Assembly: GCA_947632045.1 (NCBI GenBank) | Contig: CANRNQ010000001.1 | Location: 62,001 to 126,000 of the forward strand | Length of the DNA: 64,000 nt | Reading direction: 5' to 3' | Source: an uncultured Clostridia bacterium | Lineage (GTDB): Bacteria; Bacillota; Clostridia; Oscillospirales; Acutalibacteraceae | Shown: piece after piece, positions 26,362 through 34,337 of the stretch | Layout of the letters: each line of letters starts with the position of its first letter | How positions within the stretch are numbered: position 1 is the stretch's first letter | The notes under the pieces: generated by a model | The model's input: only the letters and a program-made list of their open reading frames with translations | Told to the model about the DNA's origin: nothing | The model's database searches: none | Translations under genes and position numbers: made by a program

Positions 26362-26541
26362 ATGAAAAAACATTCTTGTAAGGCGGTATTCAACCTAAAA
26401 GAGGCGGCTTCTTACCTCGGAATCAGCGTTCCCACCCTGGTGCGCCTGTTGAAGAGCGGAGAGATTCCCTGCCGTCGGGGAGGACAGCGGTGGCTGATCG
26501 CACAATCTGTCCTGGATGATTGGCTGAAGCAGAAAAGCTGA
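26362..26541 (+). CDS. Excisionase-like MerR-type HTH protein
   Basis: The 59-residue protein starts at the ATG after AAAGGAGCAAAATT. It is a single winged HTH of the excisionase family: FNLKEAASYLGISVPTLVRLLKSGEIPCRRGGQRWLIAQSVLDDWL. Members bend DNA at attachment sites or act as small regulators. It is the first gene of the rightward mobility operon, 16 bases before the primase-like gene, on an island with two serine recombinases. A recombination directionality role or autoregulation of the operon is likely, but the family alone cannot separate the two. Confidence 0.8.
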   Translation: MKKHSCKAVFNLKEAASYLGISVPTLVRLLKSGEIPCRRGGQRWLIAQSVLDDWLKQKS

Positions 26542-26557
26542 GAAGGGAGTGAACACT

Positions 26558-28816
26558 ATGGCCCAAACAATACCGATTACCGTGTACACGGCAGATTGCA
26601 CCGGAAACGCATCCAACTGTCTGTACCCCAACAAAATTGAAATCGCGGACGAAGCATCCGCGAAGTTAGCGTTTTCCAAAGACATGGTCTGCGCCCGGTA
26701 CAAAAACAACTATCGGAACACCGTATACTTTGAGGTTGCCAACGCCCTGCCCGGGGACTGTGACAATGACCACTCCGACGAACCGGCGGACTGGGTCACC
26801 CCGGAGGACATTGCAGACCTCTTTGCCGATGTTTCCTATGTGCTGCACTACAGCCGCCATCACATGAAGCCCAAAGGAGATAAAAGCGCCCGTCCCCGGT
26901 TTCATATTGTGTTCCTCATTGACCCGGAGCGGGATGCAGACCGCTATACGGCTCTGAAGCAGCGCCTGTTGGCGGCATTTCCATTCTTCGATGCCAACTC
27001 CATGGATGCCGCCCGGTTCCTGTTCGGCACGGAAGATCCCCAGGTCATCTATCACCCCGGCACGATTACCCTGAATGCCTTTCTGGATGATCTGGAGAAC
27101 GAACAGGCTTTTGCCAACATGGGGCACACCATACCTGAGGGGAGCCGTAACAGCACCATGTCCCGGATCGGAGCCAGGATCATCAAACGGTACGGCGATA
27201 CTGCGGAGGCAAAGGATCTGTTTTTCCAAGTTGCTCAGCAATGCTCCCCACCCCTGGAGGATCGGGAGTTGGAAAGTATCTGGGCAGGAAAACGACGGCT
27301 CTATGCCAAAATCAGCAAGCAGCCCGGGTATATCCCACCAGATACTTACAATGGTCTTGGCCCCGTAGTCTGGGACGCGCCCATCCCCTTTGACGAATAT
27401 GACCTCCCCACATTTCCCGTGGACGCATTACCGGAAGTCATTCGCCGCTATGTGCTGGCGGTGGCGGAATCCACCCAGACCGCTGTGGATATGGCGGCGG
27501 TAGAGGCTTTGGGCGTTGTGTCTCTGTGCAGCCAGGGAAAATACTTCATCCGGGGCAACGCGGACTGGATAGAACCCCTCAACACCTACACGGTCGTCAT
27601 TCTCCCGCCTGCGGAGCGAAAATCCTCGGTGCTGTCCATGATGATCCACCCGGTGGAAGTATATGAAAAATTGGAAAACGAACGGCGCAGTCCGAAAATC
27701 GTCCAAAGCCAAATGGAACTGAGCAAGTTGGAAAAGGAGAAGCGCAGTTTGGTGGAGCGGGCATCCAAGGGCAAAGCAACCGAGGAAGATATCAAAAGCA
27801 AGGCCAAAGAAATAGCCGAATACGAACCGGTGAAACCTCTCCGACTCTTCGTGGACGATGTGACCTCTGAAAAGCTGACTTCAGTTCTGGCCGAGAACAA
27901 CGGTTGTGCGGCGGTGGTTTCCGCAGAGGGCGGTATCTTCGATATCATCAGCGGCCTGTACAGCCGCAATGTAAATATCGATGTATTTCTCAAAGGTCAC
28001 AGCGGTGATACCATCCGGGTTGACCGCATCGGGAGAGCCAGCGAGAGCATCATCCACCCGGCATTGACCATGGTGCTGGCAGTGCAGCCGGAAGTGCTGA
28101 ACGGACTGATGAGCAACAACACCTTCCGTGGTCGTGGTCTGACCGCTCGATTCCTGTACTCCATGCCGAAATCCACCGTTGGCAGTCGTTCTTTCTCCAC
28201 GGAACCAATCCCGGAAGGTGTCAGAGTCAGGTATCAGGATCTGATCGAGGCCATTCTTTCCAGCGACAATGAGCAGCAGCCAATCAGCCTGGACGATGGG
28301 ACCGGGGAAATCCTGGAAACCTTGTTCAACGAGGTGGAAGGCCGGCTGAAAGGTGACTTGGCAGAGATCCCTGACTGGGCGGGTAAGTTCGTGGGTTCCG
28401 TCCTGCGTATCAGCGGCATTCTGCACGTCATGAAATATCCTAAGGATTCCATGTTCGACCCTGTCGACAGAGAAACCATGGAGAACGCCGTTACCATCGG
28501 CAGATACTTTCTCGAGCACGCCAAAGCCGCATATTCCCTCATGGGTGCCGATGCCGTAAACAAGAACGCCCGGTATCTGCTCTCCGCCATCAAACGGGAG
28601 CGGCTTACGGAGTTTTCCCGCCGGGATGCCATGCGGCTGTGCCGCCGGTTCAAGACCGCCGAGGGTCTGCAGCCTGTGCTGGATCGGCTGTGCGAATACG
28701 GCTATCTTGCCGCCAAGCCACTGCCACCCGCCCACGGAGCGGGAAGAAAACCCTCGGAGATTTACCTGACCAATCCGGCTGTGCTGGAGGATGGCACAGG
28801 GGAGGGGCGGTCATAA
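26558..28816 (+). CDS. Primase/DUF3987 helicase-like replication protein of the island
   Basis: The ATG is preceded by GAAGGGAG; an in-frame GTG 9 bases upstream is less well placed. The product has 752 residues. The N-terminal part (about 1-230) looks like an archaeo-eukaryotic primase domain, with the acidic motif GDCDNDHSDEPADW and SARPRFHIVFLID. The C-terminal part (about 270-700) matches DUF3987: WDAPIPFDEYDLPTFPVDALPEVIRRYV, then YTVVILPPAERKSSVLSMM, a degenerate P-loop. Such proteins occur on integrative elements and phages and are thought to start replication of the excised circle. It lies between the excisionase-like gene and the zinc-finger gene. The primase reading is moderately sure; DUF3987 is more secure. 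Confidence 0.75.
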   Translation: MAQTIPITVYTADCTGNASNCLYPNKIEIADEASAKLAFSKDMVCARYKNNYRNTVYFEVANALPGDCDNDHSDEPADWVTPEDIADLFADVSYVLHYSRHHMKPKGDKSARPRFHIVFLIDPERDADRYTALKQRLLAAFPFFDANSMDAARFLFGTEDPQVIYHPGTITLNAFLDDLENEQAFANMGHTIPEGSRNSTMSRIGARIIKRYGDTAEAKDLFFQVAQQCSPPLEDRELESIWAGKRRLYAKISKQPGYIPPDTYNGLGPVVWDAPIPFDEYDLPTFPVDALPEVIRRYVLAVAESTQTAVDMAAVEALGVVSLCSQGKYFIRGNADWIEPLNTYTVVILPPAERKSSVLSMMIHPVEVYEKLENERRSPKIVQSQMELSKLEKEKRSLVERASKGKATEEDIKSKAKEIAEYEPVKPLRLFVDDVTSEKLTSVLAENNGCAAVVSAEGGIFDIISGLYSRNVNIDVFLKGHSGDTIRVDRIGRASESIIHPALTMVLAVQPEVLNGLMSNNTFRGRGLTARFLYSMPKSTVGSRSFSTEPIPEGVRVRYQDLIEAILSSDNEQQPISLDDGTGEILETLFNEVEGRLKGDLAEIPDWAGKFVGSVLRISGILHVMKYPKDSMFDPVDRETMENAVTIGRYFLEHAKAAYSLMGADAVNKNARYLLSAIKRERLTEFSRRDAMRLCRRFKTAEGLQPVLDRLCEYGYLAAKPLPPAHGAGRKPSEIYLTNPAVLEDGTGEGRS

Positions 28817-28917
28817 TCTCCGGGGCTTCTTGTCCGGACAACGGGCGTGGGGTCTCACGCACAAAATCGCGAATTCAAAAGGGTAATTACCCGAAATCAA
28901 ACACAGGAGGTTTCAAT

Positions 28918-29325
28918 ATGACCAAGCATGAAATCGAAATCCTGAATGTCATGCGCAGCCGTGGCAAAACCGCCATGGACATCGCGCTCACCCTTCAAAT
29001 CTCCGTCAATACTGTCCGATCCTACATCCGCCGCCACCCGTTGGAAGATGCTGTCCGGGTCGAATGCCGCCAGTGCGGAAAGCTCATTCTCCAGGTGAAG
29101 GGCAGAAAGGCCAAATACTTCTGCTCCGATAAGTGCCGGAACGCCTGGTGGAACGCCCACCCGGAGAAGGTGCAGCGGAAAGCCTATTACCATCTGACCT
29201 GCGAATACTGCGGAAAGGAGTTTATCAGCTATGGAAACCGGAAACGCAAATACTGCTCCCGCTCCTGTTACGCCGACGCAAGAAGATCTCATTCGATATC
29301 GGATACTCTGCGCAATGCTGGATAA
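28918..29325 (+). CDS. Small HTH/zinc-finger accessory protein
   Basis: The 135-residue protein starts at an ATG behind AGGAGGTTTCA; a longer overlapping frame has no ribosome site. The N-terminus is a sigma-region-4/LuxR-like helix-turn-helix (EIEILNVMRSRGKTAMDIALTLQISVNTVRSYIRR). Two zinc fingers follow: CRQCGKLILQVKGRKAKYFCSDKCRNAWW and CEYCGKEFISYGNRKRKYCSRSCYADARR. Proteins of this build are frequent immediately before serine recombinase genes on clostridial elements and presumably regulate or assist them. It is preceded by a short palindrome (GGGTAATTACCC, 28881-28892). Its 3-prime end overlaps the next small gene in another frame. Confidence 0.75.
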   Translation: MTKHEIEILNVMRSRGKTAMDIALTLQISVNTVRSYIRRHPLEDAVRVECRQCGKLILQVKGRKAKYFCSDKCRNAWWNAHPEKVQRKAYYHLTCEYCGKEFISYGNRKRKYCSRSCYADARRSHSISDTLRNAG

Positions 29326-29425
29326 TCTCTGCCGGGAGGGAGAACTGGATATCCAAACCCATGACCGGGCAAACGCCGTTCTCGCCATGAAAACCGGCCT
29401 GAAACAGGACAGTATATTCATTTGA
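29231..29425 (+). CDS. Small SHOCT-like accessory protein
   Basis: The 64-residue protein begins behind AAAGGAGTTTATCAGCT and overlaps the preceding gene by 95 bases. Its core, IRYRILCAMLDNLCREGELDIQTHDRANAVLAMKTGL, matches the short two-helix domain (SHOCT-like) found before recombinase genes on many Firmicute elements. The overlap in a different frame and the good ribosome site support it as real. Its function is unknown; its consistent place beside recombinases suggests a role in island excision or control. Confidence 0.65.
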   Translation: METGNANTAPAPVTPTQEDLIRYRILCAMLDNLCREGELDIQTHDRANAVLAMKTGLKQDSIFI

Positions 29426-29508
29426 AATTCGTCACGATATGGACTTGCTATATCCCCCGAAACGAGCAATATATGTAGCTGACGATACTTGATACAAAGG
29501 AGAATACC

Positions 29509-30786
29509 ATGCCAAGAACCGTAGAACAAATCCAATTTGCACCCCGGATGCCCAAGCCCCTCCGGGTGGCGGCATACGCCAGAGTGTCCAGCGGCAAGGA
29601 TGCCATGCTTCACTCCCTGGCGGCCCAGGTGGATCATTACAGCACCTACATCCGCCACCATCACGGCTGGGAGTATGTGGGCGTTTACGCCGACGAAGCC
29701 AAGACTGGCACCAGAGACAGCCGGGAGAATTTCCAGCGGATGCTCACCGACTGCCGTGCCGGAAAGATCGATCACATCATCACCAAGTCCATATCCCGGT
29801 TTTCCCGAAATACCGTGACCCTTCTGGAAACGGTACGGGAGCTGAAGGAACTGGGCATCAGCGTTTATTTTGAAGAACAGTCCATCGACACCGCCACCGC
29901 TGACGGTGAACTGATGCTTTCCATCCTGGCAAGTTATGCCCAGGAGGAAAGCCTCTCCGCCAGCGAAAACCAGAAGTGGCGGGTGAAACGAAACTTCGAA
30001 GAAGGCATTCCCTGGCGATACTTCATGCTGGGCTACCGCCGGGAGAACGGTAAGCTGACTGTCATCCCGGAAGAAGCGGAGATCGTCAGGAGCATCTTCG
30101 GTGACTATCTCGCGGGAAGGGGTGTTACCGCTATCGCCAAAAGGCTGAACGAAAGGGGATACGCCACCCAGAGCGGCTGTGTGTTCCACAAGAGTGCCGT
30201 GGAACGAATTCTCCGAAACTATGCCTATACCGGGAATCTCCTGCTCCAGACCAAATTTCGGGAGAACCATCTGACCAAAGTCACCCGGAAAAACCAGGGT
30301 GAACTGCCCCGGTATCACGCAACGGACACCCACGAAGCCATCATTCCGCTGGAAACTTTCAATGCCGTCCAGGAGGAGATCCAGCGGAGAAAAGAGAAGT
30401 ATGCGCCCGCCAAGCCACAGCGAACATCCCCCTTTACAGGACTTATCACCTGCGCCATATGCGGCAAGCACTACCGCCGCAAAACCACCGCCACGGGACC
30501 GGTCTGGATCTGCTCCACCTACAATTCCTACGGCAAATCCTACTGCCCCTCCAAAGCCATCCCGGAGGAAAAGCTGATACAGACCGCCGCCCTGGTTGGG
30601 CATACGGGCGAAATAACGGGGATTACAGCCCACAACGATAATCTTCTGGAGTTTACTCTCAAGGACGGAACCAACGCCGTGAAGCGGTGGCAGGACCGCT
30701 CCCGTGCCGAGAGTTGGACAGCGGAAATGCGACGGGCCGCCGGAGAGAAAACACGGGAAAGGACACAGCGCCATGCCGAAAGCTAA
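29509..30786 (+). CDS. Large serine recombinase 1
   Basis: The 425-residue protein has the serine resolvase/invertase catalytic domain (about 15-150): RVAAYARVSSGKD with the nucleophile Ser in YARVS, then HIITKSISRFSRNTVTLLETVREL. The recombinase domain (about 170-280) contains VPE-like VIPEEAEIVRSIFGDYLAGRGVTAIAKRLNERG. A zinc ribbon (GLITCAICGKHYRRK with CPSKAIPEE) follows. It lacks a long coiled-coil tail, so it is short for a large serine integrase. The ATG follows AAGGAGAATACC. It overlaps the second recombinase by 14 bases; the two are co-translated and may act together. Confidence 0.92.
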   Translation: MPRTVEQIQFAPRMPKPLRVAAYARVSSGKDAMLHSLAAQVDHYSTYIRHHHGWEYVGVYADEAKTGTRDSRENFQRMLTDCRAGKIDHIITKSISRFSRNTVTLLETVRELKELGISVYFEEQSIDTATADGELMLSILASYAQEESLSASENQKWRVKRNFEEGIPWRYFMLGYRRENGKLTVIPEEAEIVRSIFGDYLAGRGVTAIAKRLNERGYATQSGCVFHKSAVERILRNYAYTGNLLLQTKFRENHLTKVTRKNQGELPRYHATDTHEAIIPLETFNAVQEEIQRRKEKYAPAKPQRTSPFTGLITCAICGKHYRRKTTATGPVWICSTYNSYGKSYCPSKAIPEEKLIQTAALVGHTGEITGITAHNDNLLEFTLKDGTNAVKRWQDRSRAESWTAEMRRAAGEKTRERTQRHAES

Positions 30787-32362
30787 AAATGTTACGGTCA
30801 TCCCCGCCACACTGAATATCCATACCAAAACACCCACCAAGGAGCGGGTTCGCCGCCGGGTAGCCGCTTACGCCCGTGTCTCCACGGACAGCGAAGAACA
30901 GCTCACCTCCTATGAAGCCCAGGTGGATTACTACACCAGGTTCATTCAGGAGAATCCCGACTGGGACTTCGTGAAGGTCTACACCGACGAGGGCATCAGC
31001 GCCGTCAACACCAAGCGCCGGGACGGCTTCAACCGCATGATCCGGGATGCCCTTGCCGGAAAAATCGACCTGATTGTGACCAAGAGTGTGAGCCGCTTTG
31101 CGAGAAATACCGTGGACAGCCTGACCACCATCCGCAAGCTGAAGGAGGCTGGCTGTGAGTGCTTCTTCCAGAAAGAAAACATCATGACCTTCGACTCCAA
31201 GGGTGAACTGCTCATCACCATCATGTCCAGTCTGGCTCAGGAGGAAAGCCGCAGCATCTCCGAAAATGTCACCTGGGGACAGCGGAAACGGTTCTCTGAC
31301 GGTAAAGTCAGCATCCCTTACGGCCAGTTCCTGGGCTACCGCAAAGGTGCCGACGGACTGCCGGAGATCGTCCCGGAGGAAGCGGAGATCGTCAAACGCA
31401 TCTACCGCCAGTTCCTTCAGGGGAAATCCACCAATGCCATCGCCACCATGCTGACGGAGGAGTGTATCCCTACTCCCGGAAAAAAGACCGTCTGGCAAAG
31501 GGCCACCGTGGAGAGCATCCTGCGGAACGAAAAGTACAAAGGCTCCGCACTGCTTCAGAAGTCTTTTACGGTGGATTTCCTCACCAAGAAAACAAAGATC
31601 AATGAGGGAGAGGTCCCTCAGTATTATGTGGAGGACAGCCACCCCGCCATCATCGAACCCTGGGAATGGGAGCAAGTTCAGGTGGAGTTGGAACGGCGCA
31701 AAAACAGCCGCAACCGGCACTATCAGACCAGCCCCTTCTCCGGGAAGATCATTTGTGCCGACTGCGGAGATGTTTTCGGAGCAAAGACTTGGCACTCCAC
31801 CGACCGCTACCGCCGTGTTATCTGGCAATGCAACGGCAAGTTCAAAGGGGAACGCAAATGCGAAACACCCCACCTGACCGAGGAGCGGTTGAAGGAACTG
31901 TACCTGGCTGCCCTTGGGGAGTATCTTTCCGACCGGGATGCCGCCATCGACCAGCTCCGCTATGCCCAGCGAATGCTCACGGACACGGACTTCATTGAGG
32001 AAGATATCCGGGCGTTGGAAGAGGAATTGACCGCCATCACCGGGATGCTGCGCCTGTGCATCGCAGAAAACGCCGCCAACACCATGACCGAAGAAACCTA
32101 CCGTACCACCCACGCCGAACTGTGCAGCCGTTTCGAAGAAACCGAAGCCAAGCTGGCAGCACTGCAAAAACAGCGGGACAAAATGAAGGCGGACGCCATC
32201 ACCATTGGAGGCATGATGTTTGAACTGGGTGAACCGGATTCCCTGCCCGTAGCCTTCGACGAAAAACTCTGGCACGGCACCATCGACCATGTCACCGTCC
32301 ACGCTGACGAGCGTGTGGTGTTCCGGTTTAAGGACGGGAAGGAAATCGTAACGAGGCTATGA
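30773..32362 (+). CDS. Large serine recombinase 2
   Basis: The ATG chosen (MPKAKNVTVI) overlaps the upstream recombinase by 14 bases; the longer frame only adds sequence antisense to family expectations. The product has 529 residues: catalytic domain with RVAAYARVSTDSEEQLTSYEAQV and LIVTKSVSRFARNTVDSL, recombinase domain with EIVPEEAEIVKRIYRQFLQGKSTNAIATML, zinc ribbon (GKIICADCGDVFGAK with CETPHLTEE), and a coiled-coil tail (about 385-490) typical of integrases. It is the last gene before the right end of the island, adjacent to attR, the expected place for the integrase. It is probably the main integration enzyme. Confidence 0.93.
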   Translation: MPKAKNVTVIPATLNIHTKTPTKERVRRRVAAYARVSTDSEEQLTSYEAQVDYYTRFIQENPDWDFVKVYTDEGISAVNTKRRDGFNRMIRDALAGKIDLIVTKSVSRFARNTVDSLTTIRKLKEAGCECFFQKENIMTFDSKGELLITIMSSLAQEESRSISENVTWGQRKRFSDGKVSIPYGQFLGYRKGADGLPEIVPEEAEIVKRIYRQFLQGKSTNAIATMLTEECIPTPGKKTVWQRATVESILRNEKYKGSALLQKSFTVDFLTKKTKINEGEVPQYYVEDSHPAIIEPWEWEQVQVELERRKNSRNRHYQTSPFSGKIICADCGDVFGAKTWHSTDRYRRVIWQCNGKFKGERKCETPHLTEERLKELYLAALGEYLSDRDAAIDQLRYAQRMLTDTDFIEEDIRALEEELTAITGMLRLCIAENAANTMTEETYRTTHAELCSRFEETEAKLAALQKQRDKMKADAITIGGMMFELGEPDSLPVAFDEKLWHGTIDHVTVHADERVVFRFKDGKEIVTRL

Positions 32363-32374
32363 AATATTGCAGAA

Positions 32375-32424
32375 ACAGAACCGGGTCAACAAGGATAATC
32401 CTGCCGACTCGGTTCTGTCCTTTT
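32375..32424 (+). terminator. Terminator of the recombinase operon
   Basis: ACAGAACCG (32375-32383) pairs with CGGTTCTGT (32410-32418). An inner AGGAT/ATCCT hairpin lies inside, and a T-run follows. It lies between the recombinase stop and attR. Confidence 0.7.
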
Positions 32425-32425
32425 T

Positions 32426-32449
32426 GTCCTTTCTGTCCCATGGGTATCA
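32426..32449. other. Predicted attR (right junction of the island)
   Basis: GTCCTTTCTGTCCC (32426-32439) and TGTCCCATGGGTAT (32434-32447) are the inverted counterparts of the left-end arms, followed by the shared ATCA (32446-32449). Host sequence should begin just after. See attL at 8546-8580. Confidence 0.6.
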
Positions 32450-32676
32450 TTAAAAAAACGCCCATATCCGGGGTTACTCCCAGCTATGGACGGTTCTATA
32501 TATAGAGAATACTAATTTATCGTTTCTATCTTATAACGATTGTCATTTTACCAAGTCCTGTCTTTTCAGCCTGTGACCGCATCAAATCCGGGCATACAAT
32601 TTGCTTATTGCTGGAAATGTTCGAAATATCCCCGGTTTCCTTCCAAAAACATCCCCAGAACGGCAATAAATATAAA
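32450..32676. other. Intergenic stretch between attR and the tRNA
   Basis: AT-rich sequence with no supported gene, promoter or repeat. It probably belongs to the host and was separated from 8545 by the island. Confidence 0.5.
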
Positions 32677-32711
32677 GTTACCGTTGCTGATATTGTATCA
32701 ACAACGGTAAC
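32677..32711 (-). terminator. Terminator of the tRNA-fMet gene
   Basis: GTTACCGTTG (32677-32686) and CAACGGTAAC (32702-32711) form a perfect 10-base stem directly behind the tRNA 3-prime end on the minus strand, followed by TTTATATTTATT. Confidence 0.75.
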
Positions 32712-32716
32712 TGATT

Positions 32717-32793
<77 letters not shown>

Positions 32794-32825
32794 ATATTTA
32801 TTTTGCTTTTTTAGAGCGCTTGATT

Positions 32826-32854
32826 ATAATAACACATATGCTCATATATGTCAA
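32826..32854 (-). promoter_or_regulatory. Promoter of tRNA-fMet
   Basis: Minus-strand TTGACA (32849-32854) and TATTAT (32826-32831) with a 17-base spacer lie about 33 bases before the mature tRNA. Confidence 0.75.
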
Positions 32855-32914
32855 TACCTTTATTTGATTTTTTGGTTTTTATTTGGACTTGAGCCCAAAA
32901 CCCGCTCTCGCCGA

Positions 32915-32950
32915 CAGCAGCTTTACCGACTTGCACCGATAAAGCTGCTG
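32915..32950. terminator. Hairpin between tRNA-fMet and the candidate RNA
   Basis: CAGCAGCTTTA (32915-32925) and TAAAGCTGCTG (32940-32950) form a perfect 11-base stem. The sequence behind it is only weakly T-rich, so its role as a terminator is uncertain. Confidence 0.4.
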
Positions 32951-32968
32951 CTTATTTAAGCTGAAATC

Positions 32969-33109
32969 GGCGCTCCCCTTAAAAGTCCCTTTTTTAGCGC
33001 AAACGCTTGCTTGAATTAGGCTTTTATACCCGTGAATTAGCCTCAATGCGGAGAGCAAAGCTAAAATAATATTCTTTAGAATAAAAAAGGGGAGAGCGCC
33101 TACTTTTTT
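32969..33109 (+). ncRNA. Candidate structured RNA (long bulged hairpin)
   Basis: GGCGCTCCCCTT (32969-32980) can pair with AAGGGGAGAGCGCC (33087-33100). Nested inside are TTTTAGC (32992-32998) with GCTAAAA (33060-33066) and TTGA...GGC (33011-33021) with GCCTCAA (33040-33046), giving a rod with internal loops of about 140 bases. The outer stem runs into TACTTTTTT, as an intrinsic terminator would. The overall shape resembles 6S RNA, but I could not confirm conserved 6S sequence. Alternatively it is a large terminator for the minus-strand gene that ends at 33108 or a decayed miniature element. Confidence 0.35.
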
Positions 33110-33794
33110 AAACGGAAGCGCTTTGCTGCTTTTTCACAATATCGTCCTTCGATTTATATATGCTGTTTTCGGGAACGTATCCCCTGACCATTGAAACAGG
33201 GTATATATTTGTGCCCCGCCCTATAACCGTACCCGGATTAAGCACCGAATTACAGCCGACCTCTACGTCGTCGCCCAATATAGCGCCGAGCTTTTTGCGA
33301 TTGGTGCAGAGCTTCTCCTCGCCGGAGCAGAGCCAAATGATAGATTTGTCGGATTTTAGATTAGACGTTATCGCGCCCGCTCCCATGTGCGCTCTGTATC
33401 CAAGTATAGAATCGCCGACATAGTTATAATGCGGCGTTTGAACGCCGTCAAAAAGAAGCGAGCCCTTGAGCTCGGTCGAGTTTCCAACGACCGCGCCGCG
33501 CCCGACTATCGCAACGCCCCTTATAAAGGCGCAGTGGCGTATTTCCGCGTCTTCGCATACAATCAGCGGCCCCGTTATAGACGCGCTCGGGGCGACGGTC
33601 GCGCTTTTGGCTATCCATATATCCTCGCCTATCTTGTCATAGCTGTTCTCCGGCAAGGTTTTGCCAAGCTCAAGAATAAAGTCCCGCAAGCCGTCGAGCG
33701 CCTCCCACGGATATGTAGTTTTTTCGAGCAGAGGCTTTGCGATGGTCTTGTCAAGATCGCCAAACAACGCCTTTGTTGTCGCTTGTTCAAACAT
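33108..33794 (-). CDS. Stand-alone left-handed beta-helix sugar-1-phosphate acetyltransferase (GlmU C-domain-like)
   Basis: The 228-residue protein has a short helical N-terminus (about 1-60) followed by hexapeptide repeats (DIWIAKSATVAPSASITGP, IVGRGAVVGNSTELKGS, VEVGCNSVLNPGTVIGRG). The stretch HYNYVGDSILGYRAHMGAGAITSNLK corresponds to the GlmU acetyltransferase active-site region (in GlmU, a His before a YxGD motif and the GAGxIT turn). There is no nucleotidyltransferase domain. The glmU gene in this window (50328) has the opposite lack, so this protein could supply glucosamine-1-phosphate acetylation in trans. A phosphohexomutase gene lies nearby on the same strand. The start follows AAGGAGATAAGC. 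Confidence 0.8.
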   Translation of the reverse strand: MFEQATTKALFGDLDKTIAKPLLEKTTYPWEALDGLRDFILELGKTLPENSYDKIGEDIWIAKSATVAPSASITGPLIVCEDAEIRHCAFIRGVAIVGRGAVVGNSTELKGSLLFDGVQTPHYNYVGDSILGYRAHMGAGAITSNLKSDKSIIWLCSGEEKLCTNRKKLGAILGDDVEVGCNSVLNPGTVIGRGTNIYPVSMVRGYVPENSIYKSKDDIVKKQQSASV

Positions 33795-33834
33795 AAAAGC
33801 TTATCTCCTTAATGTTAGTATTAATTTTATTCGA

Positions 33835-34071
33835 CTATTCGTCATAGTCGAAAAATCCCCAGCTGCCGTCAGACAGCCTTCCCGCCGCGAAATTAAGCGA
33901 TATTCCCTCCGCCTCTATTCTGTATGCTGAAAAGCTCAGCGGCTTTCTCGTGTTCGGATCTATGACTATTACAACGTCGCCTATCATTATCCATTTGTAT
34001 TTGAACACGTCTATGCCTCTTATACAGAATTTTTCGCTTTGCGAGCTTCCTATAAATTTATGCTTTTTCAA
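33835..34071 (-). CDS. Small conserved-looking hypothetical protein
   Basis: The 78-residue protein begins at a TTG with AAAGGAG about 12 bases upstream. It is soluble and beta-rich, with the stretch FKYKWIMIGDVVIVIDPNTRKPLSFSAYRIEAEG and an acidic C-terminus ending GFFDYDE. The even amino-acid make-up and same-strand position between two genes of sugar-phosphate metabolism support it as real. I do not recognise the family. It is probably co-transcribed with the acetyltransferase 40 bases downstream. Confidence 0.6.
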   Translation of the reverse strand: MKKHKFIGSSQSEKFCIRGIDVFKYKWIMIGDVVIVIDPNTRKPLSFSAYRIEAEGISLNFAAGRLSDGSWGFFDYDE

Positions 34072-34145
34072 ATCGGACGCACTCTCCTTTGTTATTTAAT
34101 TCGCGATTTTGTGCTTTCCTGCGTGCGCCGGCGCAGCGCGCCGGC

Positions 34146-34282
34146 GAGGGGCGGCGACCGCGCGGCGCAGCCGCGCGGAAAAACGCGGCAGGGTGCGGCT
34201 TTGACAGCTCAAAATAAACTGCTCCGCCGCGTTTTTCGGCAAATTTCCGCCGTAGGCGGAAATTTGCGGGTCGCCGCCCCTC
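34146..34282. repeat. GC-rich palindromic intergenic repeat, copy B
   Basis: Ends GAGGGGCGGCGACC and GGTCGCCGCCCCTC are perfectly complementary. Inside: GC-only hairpin CGCGGCGCAGCCGCG, core AAAAACGCGGC, spacer, core GCCGCGTTTTT, and hairpin arms AATTTCCGCC and GGCGGAAATT. Same orientation as copies A and D. Confidence 0.88.
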
Positions 34283-34337
34283 AAAAGCACGCTGCCCATT
34301 CAATATTATTATACTGCCGCTTGATTTAAACTGTCAC

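Larger units (their letters stand above)
8550..32449. mobile_element. Serine-recombinase genomic island carrying DISARM-like and rSAM/LRR cargo
   Basis: This 23.9-kb segment is bounded by the inverted att arms. It contains two large serine recombinases, an excisionase-like HTH protein, a primase/DUF3987 protein and small accessory proteins at the right end. The defence cargo (13.6-25.2 kb) and a radical SAM/LRR pair (10.3-13.6 kb) lie to the left. No conjugation genes are visible, so transfer would need a helper. The GC-rich repeats found five times in the flanks are absent here. The island sits between a terminator (8501-8536) and the region before the initiator tRNA, without interrupting a recognisable gene. 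Confidence 0.75.

Noticed and set aside
28897-32302. Long minus-strand reading frames (647 and 547 codons) antisense to the recombinase and accessory genes
   Set aside because: They lie in the complementary frame of well-motifed recombinase genes, have no ribosome sites and show low-complexity Gly/Phe-rich translations typical of antisense frames in GC-rich codons.
8550-32447. Reading the matching island ends as terminal inverted repeats of a DDE transposon
   Set aside because: No DDE transposase is present and no flanking target duplication beyond ATCA is seen. The recombinases are of the serine type, for which inverted arms around a short core are expected.
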